Shown: piece by piece, positions 1 to 10,806 of the stretch
Numbering within the stretch: position 1 is the first letter of the stretch
Layout: each line of letters begins with the position of its first letter
From: Macrophomina tecta
Lineage: Eukaryota; Ascomycota; Dothideomycetes; Botryosphaeriales; Botryosphaeriaceae
Length of the DNA: 64,000 nucleotides
Assembly (NCBI GenBank): GCA_024180945.1
Contig: JAKSGN010000006.1
Span: forward strand, 1,488,001 to 1,552,000
Reading direction: 5' to 3'
The notes under the pieces: generated by a model
Databases searched by the model: none
What the model was told of the DNA's origin: nothing
The model's input: the letters and a program-made list of their open reading frames with translations, nothing else
Program-made: the position numbers and the translations under genes

Positions 1-442
1 CCGACGACATGCTGCAATGTAATCAGCCGAAAACCGTGATCTGCCATTCCGAGGAGCCTACCCTGTTTGTGAGGATGTAGCCCCGCTGGGCGTCGACGAC
101 GAAGCCGGTAGCCTCGCTTGCCAATGCAGAGTCGGTATCGAAGGCAGCAGTCTGGCAGAAGTGGATGGAGACGACGTTCTTGACAACCTTCTCAATCGTG
201 CGTTGCCACTCTACCGTGTCGCCGGAGGCGCCGATGTGGGTGACGGAGCGCATGTCATCCGAATCGTAGTCCAGGTCCATGCCGTTAGGTTGGCTGCCGT
301 TGGTGCCATTCATGGCAGGCTGTTCTTGTCCGGGCTGAGGCTGAGCGTTTCTTCCGGGTCTGCGCTGTTTAACAGGGCGGTCGTTCGAGGGCGTGGGAAG
401 CTGCTTGCGCTTGCTGCGGGTGTTGTGTGTCTTACGGTCCAT
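1..442 (-). CDS. NMA111: Pro-apoptotic nuclear serine protease NMA111, N-terminal part (runs off window)
   Basis: HtrA-family serine protease of the fungal Nma111 type, a nuclear protease linked to apoptosis and lipid homeostasis. The first exon (62-442) gives 127 residues; a 50-nt GT-AG intron (12-61) follows and the next exon runs off the left edge. Residues about 10-30 carry two basic clusters (RSKRK and KQRR) that look like nuclear localisation signals, as known for the yeast protein. The protease domain starts with [18 protein letters not shown] and reaches YILTNR, with HVVG continuing across the intron. His128 there is the expected catalytic histidine; the Asp and Ser lie outside the window. 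The start at 442 was chosen because the upstream frame has no ATG-led conserved sequence. It is divergent from the AP-2 sigma gene with about 1.1 kb between starts. Confidence 0.88.
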
Positions 443-1559
443 GTCGGTGGTGAGGACGCGTCGGAGAGGCGAATTCAGATGCGACTCGAAGCTCAAGGCG
501 CGTCGCGTGATGTAGGTAGCAGCAGATGGAAGGGCGAGGGTTCGGCCGGGCCAGAGGGTGAGGTTGTGTCGCGACGCAGACAAGAGCGTGCCCTGGCGAC
601 GGAGACACAGCAGGAACGGCCGGGGGAGGCGCGGGAGCGAGGCGTGCGAGCCAATTAAGGAAGGGAACAGGCGGGCGGGCAGAGGGCCAGCACGCATTCG
701 ACGAGAGGAGACTGGCGGCTCAGCACCCACGGGAACTCGACGGGCAGCGGGCTCGCGGGGATGGGGCTCTCGTCGCGATGAGGAGCGTCGAGGTGTTGAC
801 TTGCATTCAAATTTCAGGGCCGCCATGCGACCAGCAGCTGCCATTGGCCCGCGCGCCCTCTGCCAAGCGCAAAACGTCACTGAGCACCGTCTGCTGCTGC
901 ACGTCACTCGCTCCGCTCCGCCGTTGATGTGCATGCTCCTTGCCAGCTACTGCGCCTTCAGGCCCTCTGCGTTCTGGAGCACACGTCGATCTATCAGGCA
1001 CTGGTTCCTGCGATGCTGGTTGTTTCTCGGCGAGCGAGACTAGCAATACAGAATGCATGGCTCTAGGCCAATCGCGACGCGGTTCTGTCTCAGGCGCATT
1101 CAAAATGAACACTCCCGTTGGTCCAAAGAAACTAATACGCACTTCCCCGGTATGGGATGGGAGATGATATTTGTCTTACGCTTCGCTAGAACGACAGGGA
1201 ACTCGTGTTCACAGAATTGACAAAGCACAGAAACACAATTGCCATTTTTCAACTGATTGTTCATCGAGTTCATCCAGTGTATACAGGACACGGTCTTCCT
1301 GCTGCCTTGAAGTGGATCGGAATGGGCTACCGCTGTTGTAGGACAGTTGAGCCGGCGGGTCATGGGTGTCGAGCAGGCTAGCCAGCAGCGCGGCCACAAC
1401 ATCAGCGCGTCTGTGTGTAGGGCGGGCGACAGAAACCTCCGCCGCAGGTCGGGGCGGCGCGTCCCCGCCGATCCCATCATTACCCTGGGCTGTCTGTTTC
1501 CGCCGACAGAGAGGGGAGCTCTCCGTGACCACCACTAACCCTCCGCACCAGCTGTCGAC
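443..1559. other. Divergent intergenic region, NMA111 / AP-2 sigma
   Basis: About 1.1 kb between two divergent starts. It is GC-rich nearest NMA111. Open frames cross it on both strands but show low-complexity Arg/Ala/Pro-rich translations without recognisable domains. I see no gene; it presumably holds both promoters and 5' leaders. Confidence 0.6.
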
Positions 1560-2428
1560 ATGGTCCTATCCTTCATCCTCATCCAGAACCGGCAGTAAGA
1601 ACGACCCTATCTTCCCGCCTGTGACCACCTCCACAACGCTTACAATTGCCTGTTCACCTTGCAGGGGCAAGACTCGCCTTGCCAAGTGGTATGCGCCGTA
1701 CAGCGTAAGCTCCCTTTCTACACAACCGCGTGATGATCCAAGTGCGCGTGTATTAAAATCCTTACTGACGCTGCTTCCGCGTGGTAGGACGAGGAGAAAG
1801 TCAAGTTGAAAGGCGAAGTTCGTCTCCCCCGCGCTTCCGATGCCCCCATCCCCGGCCCAGCGGGCGCATTGCGACCGTTTTGCCTCCTCTCCGCTGCCAT
1901 GAAAATCCGCGTAATACGCACGCCAGCATTCTGATTTCCAACGTGTCCTCCAGATCCACCGCCTGATTGCGCCACGCGACCAAAAACACCAGTCCAACTT
2001 CGTCGAGTTCCGGAATACCTCTAAGATCGTGTATCGCCGGTATGCAGGGCTATTCTTCTGCGCCTGTGTCGACACCAACGATAATGAGCTTGCATACCTG
2101 GAGGCCATCCACTTTTTTGTGGAGGTGCTAGACGCGTTTTTCGGTAACGTGTGCGAGCTGGATTTGGTTTTCAACTTCTACAAGGTGAGCTGGCTTTGCT
2201 TGGTTGAGCCGGGGACGAAAGACACTTTATTAGACCCGACAGCCCATGCTGGAGGCATAGAACGCTATATTGAAGTGCTAGATTGGTGGCTTCCGCGCGT
2301 AGAGGCTAACACCGCGGTTCTGGCAGGTTTACGCGATCCTTGACGAGGTGTTCTTGGCTGGAGAGATCGAGGAGACGAGCAAACAAGTAGTTCTCACACG
2401 CTTGGAACATCTGGACAAGCTAGAGTGA
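1560..2428 (+). CDS. APS2: AP-2 adaptor complex, sigma (small) subunit
   Basis: Sigma subunit of the clathrin adaptor AP-2, which sorts cargo at the plasma membrane for endocytosis. Five exons: 1560-1594, 1665-1704, 1788-1817, 1954-2184 and 2327-2428, giving 145 residues, the usual fungal length. The protein opens [12 protein letters not shown] and continues [23 protein letters not shown], then the long conserved exon with [18 protein letters not shown] and ends [11 protein letters not shown]. The whole chain is a longin-like small adaptin fold, so no catalytic residues are expected. Introns 1 and 2 (70 and 83 nt) and intron 4 (142 nt) have GTAAGA, GTAAGC and GTGAGC donors. Intron 3 (136 nt) uses GTTCGT, chosen because it alone restores the conserved GE-IHRL junction. 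Identity to the family is unmistakable. Confidence 0.95.
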
Positions 2429-5151
2429 GTAGGAGGCATCCGTGTGATACGTACGGCTTCCAGTTCAGTTGCATTCGAGGGCGTCTGGCGTCATGAATCA
2501 TTGGCCTGTTTACTATTCCCCGGCGTTGGATCCGTTTCGAGAGAGCCACTCCTATATTTAACAATTGAGTTCGAGGTTGCGTATGCGCACTGGCGACGAC
2601 GCAAAATCGCCCCGCAGGAACCCTAAACAGGTCCAAAGAAATTTAGTCTTATTGCAAAGCCTGCCCATTTAGGCGGCCTGTCCTCAGCAGGACGTGTGAG
2701 CCTATCTAGGACGTGCATTATGGGCAAGGCACATATGTACAGGGCTGTGCGGGTATAGCGAAGAGCTACGGCAATTTGGACCTCGAATAATCGCTCTCCT
2801 GCGCCCGAAATCCACACTGGTGGAGCCCGTCGCGTCGGAACGCGCCGTCACGTTGACCTGATAATGGACCCAAAGGAGAATTCTGGAAAGCCCGCGAGTA
2901 ACCGAAGACCCATACTGCGGTCAGCAACACCTCCACCGCAATGCCCAGTCGCTCACCGGTCGATAGGCTCAGGAGATGTCTCGGAGCAATTACAGGGTCC
3001 TTGGCTCGGGATAAGGCGCGGAGCCGAGAGTTTACTTGTCAGATGGTTTGCCGGGCGGGCCGTCATATTCAACGATCATCACTGTTATTACTCGCAGCCA
3101 GGCTGCCGGGTGAAACCGTGTGCATCAACAGACACTAGGGAATGCATGACAGCCGGGCTGTGGCACTAGGCAGCCGAATCCGCCGAAGAAGTGCGCGCTG
3201 TCAGGTACCGGTGTGAGGCAGTTACGCACGGGAGGGCGTGCGGGCGGGCTTGAGGCTAATAATACTTAGCTCCAATCGCCATCTTCGGTAGGCCGTCGGC
3301 TTCGGCAAGAAAGTGGCAACGCCGTTCCGGACGACCGTTTTACCGTACGTGCGTGGAGACGGAAGAAAGGGCGGCTCGAGTGGCGGGCAGGTGGCAATAC
3401 CTTGGGTCCGTTAGCTTTGTGGTGAATGGCAGGCAGTTAAGCGCGGGATAGCGATGCTCCGACTTCGGGGCGTCCTCTGGCTGCAGCACGGCGAGGGTGC
3501 ATATCTGGTGGGACACCGTCCCCCGAGGAGATCTGGACCGAGGAAAGGCGTGGGAAACGGGAGGCTTGACAAGGAGCTTTTATCCGTGGGCTGATTGTCA
3601 GTGCAGTGCTCAGTAATGATCGGGCAGATGTACGCGCGCCATAATCTCTCGACAGCGCAGCAGGCTCGGCAAGGACGGCGGCTTCGAAGACTGCCTGTGC
3701 ACCTGTCGAGCCTGGCGCCACCGGCGAGCGTCACGGAGAATGGAGCGCGTGCCTGTAAGCCGTGTCCACGCCTAGACAGCTGGTGGGCGCCGGCGGAGCG
3801 CCCACTTGCTGCGTGGTGCGAAACGCGGAGGATCCAAGACAGCGTCGGGCCCGTGGGAAATCAGTGGTAGCAGGGCTGATAGGCTGGATGGACGATTGGG
3901 CGCACAGCTGAGACGAGGGTCGTAGGGCAGATAGCTGTTTCTAACACCACGAAAACTCGGTGGCCGGGCATGGCGAGTGGGATTGTGGACGGGCTGAGGT
4001 TGGAAAAAGCATGCAAGAGCAGACGGGCACGGGGTTTCCTCACCTCGCCTCACGCCTATCTCGGTGGACTGGCGCACATCGGAGGCTGTTCCCACGAGGC
4101 GGCGGGCGTGGAGAGAGGGATGGGTAGCATGGGTGGCGGGCGATAGGCGGGTGGAGCAGACAGCAAGTATTTGTACACGAAATGGCTGGCAGCTCGTGCG
4201 GCGGGCTGCATCGGGGCGCGTTCCACGCGGAGGAGCGCCACAGCAAAAGGCAGGCGGGATCCTCGTCGCGACCCGGCTGGCAGGAGACGGCGAGTCGTTG
4301 CTGGAGAGCGTCGACCTGGGCGGGCGATGGGAGCAGTGTGCAGTGATTGGGCGGGCGAGCTTATCTCTGGGCTCTGGATCAAGCTCGCTAGAACGCGGCT
4401 CGGCGGCGATCTGGAAGCACGCTAGGCCCGAGCAGGCAGGGGCCCCTGTGGGCGCTGGCCAGTGTGGTCGCGGCTTGCATAAGGCGATGACATATCCTGT
4501 GGGCAGCCAGAGATAAGGGCGCGCCCTGCCATCATCCCGTGCCAAGGACATGCCGATTCCGCTCCGTATACGCCCGCTGCCCGAGCCTGCAGGGCACTGG
4601 CCGGTACAGCGCGAGAGTTGGGGCGGGCGCCGGGGCTGGAGCTTGTGCGCGGGCTGCGTGGGCGTGCGGGCGGCTGCTGACGGATGTGGTCGCGCAGGCT
4701 GGGCGTGGGCAGCGGACGGTAGCAGCAGCACCAGCAGCAGCACCAGCACAGCGGCAGCCGTTCGCGGTCAGTCCAGAAGCAGCGATCCCCGGGCAGCCGC
4801 AGGGTTGGCCGATTGCTCCTGCTGCCCCGAGCTCCAGATCTGTGGAAAAAGCCACCCGGCCAAACCCCACGAGGCGGCCGCCGCGCCTCGTCTGTTTTGC
4901 CGCAACTGGCTCGGCCAGGGCGATAAGCAGAGCAAGATGGGAACCCTGGGGCCCTTTTGACGTTTTCACAATACGTCGGCAGAACCGAGTCGTGCGAGCC
5001 CAGCGCGTTAAAATGCCACCCCGGCCCCGCACCAGCCCGCCGATCCAGCCAGAGGCGCGTTGTTCTGTACTTCAACCCTCCCTCGCCCGCCTCCTGCCTC
5101 CTGTCCACCACCGCTCCTCCGCAAGCCAACTCCACCCCCGAGTCTGTCGCC
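2429..5151. other. Long intergenic region upstream of the ammonium transporter
   Basis: About 2.7 kb without a convincing gene. Long GC-rich open frames exist on the minus strand (for example 3772-4749) but their translations are Arg/Pro/Ala-rich and lack domains. The half nearest the transporter is rich in GATA-type motifs, annotated separately, and has a short CAG-type repeat near 4723-4750. Confidence 0.6.
3877..4926. promoter_or_regulatory. Cluster of HGATAR (AreA/GATA-factor) motifs
   Basis: Matches to the fungal nitrogen GATA motif HGATAR occur at 3877 (TGATAG), 3929 (AGATAG), 4141 (CGATAG), 4511 (AGATAA) and 4921 (CGATAA), and on the other strand at 4056 (CTATCT) and 4361 (TTATCT). 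The nearest is about 230 bp before the transporter start. Ammonium permease genes in fungi are commonly under AreA/Nit2 nitrogen control, so regulation by that factor is a reasonable inference. The motif is short and some matches will be chance. Confidence 0.45.
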
Positions 5152-6864
5152 ATGTCTTACGCGTGGGTCGGCGCGCCCACCGAGTTCAACGGCACCAATG
5201 CCGATCTCGGTGGTGATTCCAGTACGCTTGCCTCGCAGCACGTGCCATCCGTTCTCTAACACACCCATCTACAGAAACCGAGAACCTCAACCAATGGTTC
5301 CAGTCTGGCGACCAGGCCTACATCATCGTGGCCTCGGCCATGGTGTTGATCATGGTGCCCGGTCTGGGTTTCCTCTACTCCGGCCTCGCTCGCAGAAAGT
5401 CCGCCCTTTCCATGGTTTGGGCGTGCATGGCCTCCTGCTCCGTCATTACTTTCCAGTGGTACTTCTGGGGCTACTCGCTGGCCTTCAGCAGCTACGCCAC
5501 CAACGGCTTCATCGGCGACCTGCAAAAATTCGGTCTCATGAAGACCCTTGGTGCTCCCAGCCCTGGTAGCCCGCTGATTCCTGAGCTACTCTATGCTTTC
5601 TACCAGGTCAGCTGAGCCTCCCCTGTGCTATCAGACACAAGCTGACTTGCCTAGATGCAATTCTGCGCCGTCACCGCCGCTATCGTCGTGGGCTGCGTTG
5701 CTGAGCGTGGTCGCCTGATCCCCTGCATGGTCTTCATCTTCGTCTGGGCCACAATCGTCTACTGTCCCATTGCCTGCTGGGCCTGGAACGCCAACGGCTG
5801 GTTCTTCACCTGGGGTGGTCTGGATTACGCCGGCGGTGGGCCTGTCGAGATCTGCTCTGGAATGTCCGCCCTGGCCTACTCGATGGTTCTCGGCCGTCGT
5901 CAGGAGAAGATGATGCTGAACTTCCGCCCCCACAACGTTTCGCTCATCACTCTCGGCACAATTCTCCTGTGGTTTGGATGGCTCGGTTTCAACGGCGGCT
6001 CTGCTTTTGGCGCCAACCTGCGCGCTGTCATGGCCTGCTGGAACTCCAACCTGACTGCCATGTTCGCTGCCATGTCTTGGGTCCTTCTCGACTGGCGCCT
6101 CGCTCGCAAGTGGTCAATGGTTGGCTGGTGCTCTGGAACCATTTCTGGCCTGGTCGCTGCTACTCCTGCCTCCGGTTTCATCACCCCCTGGGCCAGTGTC
6201 GTCCTCGGCATCGTGACTGGCATCGTTTGCAACTTTGCCACCAAGAGTGAGTACTGCACGTCCGACGTTCTTGCCACGTTCTAACAATCTCGCAGTCAAG
6301 TTCTGGATTCGCATCGATGATGCTATGGATGTGTTCGCTGAGCACGGTGTCGCCGGCATGATTGGTCTCTTCTTCAACGGTCTCTTCGGCGCCAGCTACA
6401 TCATTGGTCTCGACGGTGTCAACACTGGTCTCACTGGTGGTTGGATTGATCACGACTGGGTTGTTCTCGGCAAGCAAGTTGCTTACATCGTCGCCTGCAC
6501 CGCATACGCCTTCGTCGTCTCCGCCTTGATCGCCTTCGCTATCGACAAGATTCCCGGTCTGAAGCTGCGTGCGTCTGAGGAAGCTGAGCTTCTGGGTATG
6601 GATGACGACCAGCTCGGCGAATTCGCGTACGACTACGTCGAGGTCCGCCGTGACTACCTTGCCTGGACCCCTGCTAAGAATGAGCCTGCGTCCACCGAGC
6701 ACAACATCCCCCAGGGCGACCGCCATGGCATCTCTCAGCACAGTCAGATGCTTGAGGGTAAGGAGCCGAGCGACTCAAGCTCTGGCCACGAGCACATCGG
6801 CGTTGCCGGTGACAGGCACGCTGTTGCTTTGGAAGAGAAGGCTGAGCGTGCCATGGAGAGGTGA
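5152..6864 (+). CDS. Ammonium transporter, Mep1/Mep3-like (Amt/Mep/Rh family)
   Basis: Plasma-membrane ammonium permease, 520 residues, exons 5152-5221, 5275-5606, 5655-6246 and 6296-6864 with introns of 53, 48 and 49 nt. About eleven hydrophobic segments span residues 35-430 and a hydrophilic cytosolic tail follows from about residue 435. Family motifs include GLGFLYSGLARRKSALSM near residue 65 and TILLWFGWLGFNGGSAF near residue 238. The pore twin-histidine site is informative. The second His is present (His348 in EHGVAGMIG), but the first position is Glu199 (GGGPVEICSG). Glu there is a known hallmark of the fungal Mep1/Mep3 branch, whereas Mep2 and bacterial AmtB have His. The tail ends in a Ser/His/Glu-rich region without the usual Mep2 features. 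Upstream GATA motifs fit nitrogen-repressed expression. Confidence 0.95.
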
Positions 6865-9091
6865 TGAATCAAGAACATCACATGGTTATTCTTTATGAGA
6901 TATTTAATTTGAGCGCGGAACTGGCGTTGGATACCAGGCGGTTGATTTCATGGACATATCTTCTGTCCTTGTCGAGGGAGAAAAAGGGCATAGGAGTTCT
7001 CGCTTTCTTGATATAGCTATACGTAGCAATTTGGCATGTTAATCTTGCACACTGACGCAGAAGCACGTTGAGATATTCGACTCAGTGCCCCTGCGAGTCG
7101 CGTTAAACCACCCACGGGGGGTTGCGGCTGACTAAAATCATGATATCGAGGTCTATCACAATCTAACACTCTCCGAGATATCCATTTCAAGCCAATTCAA
7201 TAGTACAAGGTAGTTAAAACACTCTCAACACTGGTTGCGCCAAGTGGCGCGGAGATGCCAAGAACTGATAGATGCCTCCACGGACTGAAGGGACTAAACC
7301 TACACGACGACGACCAAGACACAGTCGTAAGCTTTTAGCATCCCAGTGCCCTAATGGTACCGCAGCTTGGACGGCAAATCACAGAGCTCCATACATGGGG
7401 GCAGCGAGTGCCAAGAGTGGTCTTATCAGTTCTCACCACTCGCGCATCTCGCCTCCGCGGCCACCATCGAAATCAACACCTCTCGATCTGACGAGCACTA
7501 CTAGCAGTCCAACCAAGAATTGCCAGCTGAACATTCGCCAAGCACGCTATGCCGCGACCTCTGCTGATCTCTAGTTGTCTTGGTATGCGATCAGCTGAGG
7601 GGTCTGCGATCTGTGGCTGCAGATATCCCAGTAGAATGACCAAGTAGAACCACGACAACAGAATCGACGTTATCTCGAGCTCGGAGTTTTCTCTTAAAAA
7701 ACAAAAAAGAAAAACAAAAAGGAAAAGAGAAGCGCACCTTAGCCGCACGCGGATCATGACATCACTGGCTGTGGAGAGGACGGGGGAACCCGTGTACTAG
7801 CGTACGACATCCCTGCCGCAGCAGATAATACCCGTCATGCACGCAAGCGCACTCGTCAATGTGGGTTTGCGGGGTGTGGGCCCGCGTGCTGGCCTTCCCC
7901 CCTGCCGGTACTGGAGTTTCCGGGCTTTGAAGGCAAGGTGTGGCGGGGAAACTTCCCGGGGGCATGGATCGTGGCGCTATGGGCTTGCCTGTGCAGAGAT
8001 AAGGGGAAAGGACTGTTATCTTGAGACTGTCAAGGCAGGCTCTTGCAGGCTGACTCGGCAGCGCATGTGAGGCCTACCGTATCAGGCCTTCGGTAAAAGT
8101 ATGACACACTGTCTGCGGCCCTCTCCGCCCGGAGCAAGTGCCATGGTGTAGTGCATGTGCTGTGAGCTATCTAGAGGCCTACAGTGAAGGCGGAACAGCC
8201 ACTTGCACGTCGATATATACAAACCAAGCCAGTCACGCAAATAGGTATTTCCTAGGCAGTTCTGTCATAGTAGACTTCCGAACCTGTCGATTTGGAGTAC
8301 GATTAACGCATGGTATTGCCTCGCAGTTCCGACGGGGCATGCCACTTGCGCCTGTGGGTGTTGCCTCTGTCCTTTTCCGAACTTCTTCCTGTTTCACATC
8401 ACACTCTTTCAAATTAACTTTCTCTCGCCTCAGTGTTTCAGCATCCAAGCGCTATTCACCGGCAGCTAGTAGTCCATCCATTTTCTCCAAGTTCCCTCAG
8501 CGCTACCTCCGACTTCGATCTCTTCTCACTACGCTGTCTGCTCCACTCTGTCGGCTTCTATTCCGCCTGAAAATGTGATTGAATATGGTATCTTCAGTTT
8601 CCCCACAGGCGACTCGTCGGGAACAAACCCGCCTTCTGGCGGTCAGACAAGATTGCTTGGCAGGCAAGATTGTTCACAATGGGAGCAGCAAATAGCATAA
8701 CCAAGCAGGATCCCGAGCGGCGGTCACGCCAGCGTACTATGAATATCCTAAATCAGACAAAGGAGCCTCAAAGAGAGCAGGTCGGCGACGCCGATGGACA
8801 ATATGCGATGAACGGTGAGAATGTCCGGTCATGGGTTTCTTTGTCGGCCTTTTTCGCCTTCTGACAAAGTTTAATATCCATCCAACGCTGCAACAAGTTT
8901 GTCTAAGTCTTGATCGTGTTTGTGCCTATTCCCTCCCTCCCAACACCGTTTCTGCCCTCTGCGACTTGCTGGTCGACGAGCGAAGCTGACTTTCGTACAC
9001 ACTCTTTGCATCACACACTTAACAACAGGACGCCCAGTCCCCATCCTACAGTCATTACTGTTCAAAAGCTGAAATTTTTGAGAAGATAAAA
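6865..9091. other. Intergenic region
   Basis: About 2.2 kb. Only short open frames without recognisable domains. The stretch 8380-9060 is pyrimidine-rich on the plus strand and probably holds the promoter and leader of the next gene. Otherwise I see nothing. Confidence 0.55.
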
Positions 9092-10009
9092 ATGCCAAAG
9101 CCACTGACAGTCACGCCCGCTCCCTTCAAGCCGTCCAATCTCTCCATTCCTCCGTCTCCTTTCTCCCCTCGCCTGCCTCTGACCCCTCCCACGTCCCCAA
9201 CGAGGAGGTCTTCCGCTGCCAGCAATAATAAGCGCGAGCTCCCATCTCCAAGCACGCCACCTCCATCTCCGGCGCTGAAATGGGTTTGGCAGTGCCACAT
9301 CTGTCACCGAACCTATCCGCTCGGCGCGACCAGCCGCTGCCTGGACGATGGCCACTATTTCTGCTCCGGCGCGACGACGGTCAAAACCTGGCGCGCTCGC
9401 GCCAACCTCAAGAAAAAGGTCAAGAAGCACCGCGCGTGCGCCAGCGAGTTCGATTACTCCGGCTGGAAGGCGTTCGGCCAGTGGCGCCGCAGCGAGTACG
9501 CCATCCGCAGCGCTACCTTTGGAGACGTGATTGACCTCAGCGATGCCGCTGAGGGACAATTCTACCACCCTCCCGTGTCGCTTATGCGGACTCAGAAAGC
9601 GACCACTCACCGTGACTGCTGGAACCTCTGCGACTTCCCCTCCGAATGCCGGTGGGGCTCGCAGTACGGCGTGCAAGCCTCCACAACGATGCCGCTCCTG
9701 CCCTTGCCAGCTGAAGAGGCGACACCACCGTCGTACCCAAAAGAGCCCGAGAACCAGTCCCAGGCAGCGGCCGCTGGTGCCCCGAAACTCGACACCTCTG
9801 GCACCATCCTCCACCGGGTGACCTACACGCCGCCCACGACGTTCGACGGCATACTCAACCGCCACCACGAAGGCGAGCTCTCGCCGCTGTCCCCCAAGGA
9901 GCTCCGCGAGAAGTTCTGGGATGGCATCCTCGACTCGGCGCGCCAGCGGAAGAAGTCAAAGTATCACGCCGACGCCCGCAGCGCTGCCGACCTCGCCGCT
10001 CGCGCTTAA
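9092..10009 (+). CDS. Conserved fungal hypothetical protein, Pro/Ser-rich with Cys cluster
   Basis: Single-exon frame of 305 residues with a good start (ATG at 9092 after an A-rich leader). Residues 1-62 are Pro/Ser/Thr-rich and probably disordered. A compact Cys-rich stretch follows: Cys68 and Cys71 (CHIC), Cys83 and Cys91, which could bind one zinc. More cysteines occur later in HRACASEF, DCWNLC and SEC. Basic KKKVKKH lies near residue 110. I recognise the layout as a conserved fungal family of unknown function. The frame stops at 10007, yet another frame stays open and coding-like to 10241, so the true C-terminus may be longer through an intron or frameshift. No localisation signal is evident. 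Confidence 0.7.
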   Translation: MPKPLTVTPAPFKPSNLSIPPSPFSPRLPLTPPTSPTRRSSAASNNKRELPSPSTPPPSPALKWVWQCHICHRTYPLGATSRCLDDGHYFCSGATTVKTWRARANLKKKVKKHRACASEFDYSGWKAFGQWRRSEYAIRSATFGDVIDLSDAAEGQFYHPPVSLMRTQKATTHRDCWNLCDFPSECRWGSQYGVQASTTMPLLPLPAEEATPPSYPKEPENQSQAAAAGAPKLDTSGTILHRVTYTPPTTFDGILNRHHEGELSPLSPKELREKFWDGILDSARQRKKSKYHADARSAADLAARA

Positions 10010-10241
10010 TCCGGTCATAGAAGCACCCCAGTCCGAGTCGCCGGTCCTGGAGACGCCACAGCCGGCATTCGGAGATGTTAGTAGGAGGAGTGGTGCAGAG
10101 TCCAGGCCGACAGGCGTGCCGCAGGGGCTGTTCCGGGCGCTGGATCGGTGGACGCTGCCCGGGTTGCGCGATGAAATCGATGTGCAGGCGCCAGAGCCGG
10201 TCTTTGTTGTTGCTGCGTCGTCCTCGCCGCAGCCTGCTTAA

Positions 10242-10806
10242 GGAATTGGTTTTGAATTTGAGTTGGTGAAGCATAGGACGGGGCTTAAAATGCGGGTATT
10301 TAGGAACTGGGACTTGATGCCAGGGCTGAGAGAAAAAGCGAGGAAAGAGAAGAGCAATGAGGTTTTTTCGTTTTTTGTTTTTTCTTTTTTAATAAAAGAA
10401 AAGGGACGTAAGCAATCGCTGTGATCGTCTCTGACGGCTGAAACAGATGACTTGTAATCTAGTCTGCCTGTTCTTAATAGCTGAAACGTTATCTCGACCC
10501 CGTCTCGGATGTTTCTGCACGTACTGAAGACTGGTATAAATAAAGCCATAACAATATCTGCTACGTATAGAAGGCCCTCTGAACCGGAGCTCGGAATACG
10601 TTTGATTTGGATAACCAGGGAGCTTTGAGCTTCCTCGCGGAGATCTTGACGTCGGGCCTTTTATGGCAGCAATACATCCCAGCGTTCATTAAGACAGGAA
10701 AAGTAGGTCAACTACCATTAATTTAAACCGTCTGTCATTCGATTCCCCATCACACATGAGAGTAAGCTCGTCTGCCGCACCACTAAATGGTCAAGGGTAC
10801 ACGTGC
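10242..10806. other. Intergenic region, convergent
   Basis: About 560 bp between the tails of two convergent genes. AT-rich, with a T-run near 10363-10388. Probably two 3' UTRs. No gene seen. Confidence 0.5.

Noticed and set aside
3772..4749. 325-aa open frame on the minus strand upstream of the ammonium transporter
   Set aside because: Arg/Pro/Ala/Ser-rich translation without domains, in GC-rich DNA with equally long frames on the other strand; looks like composition.
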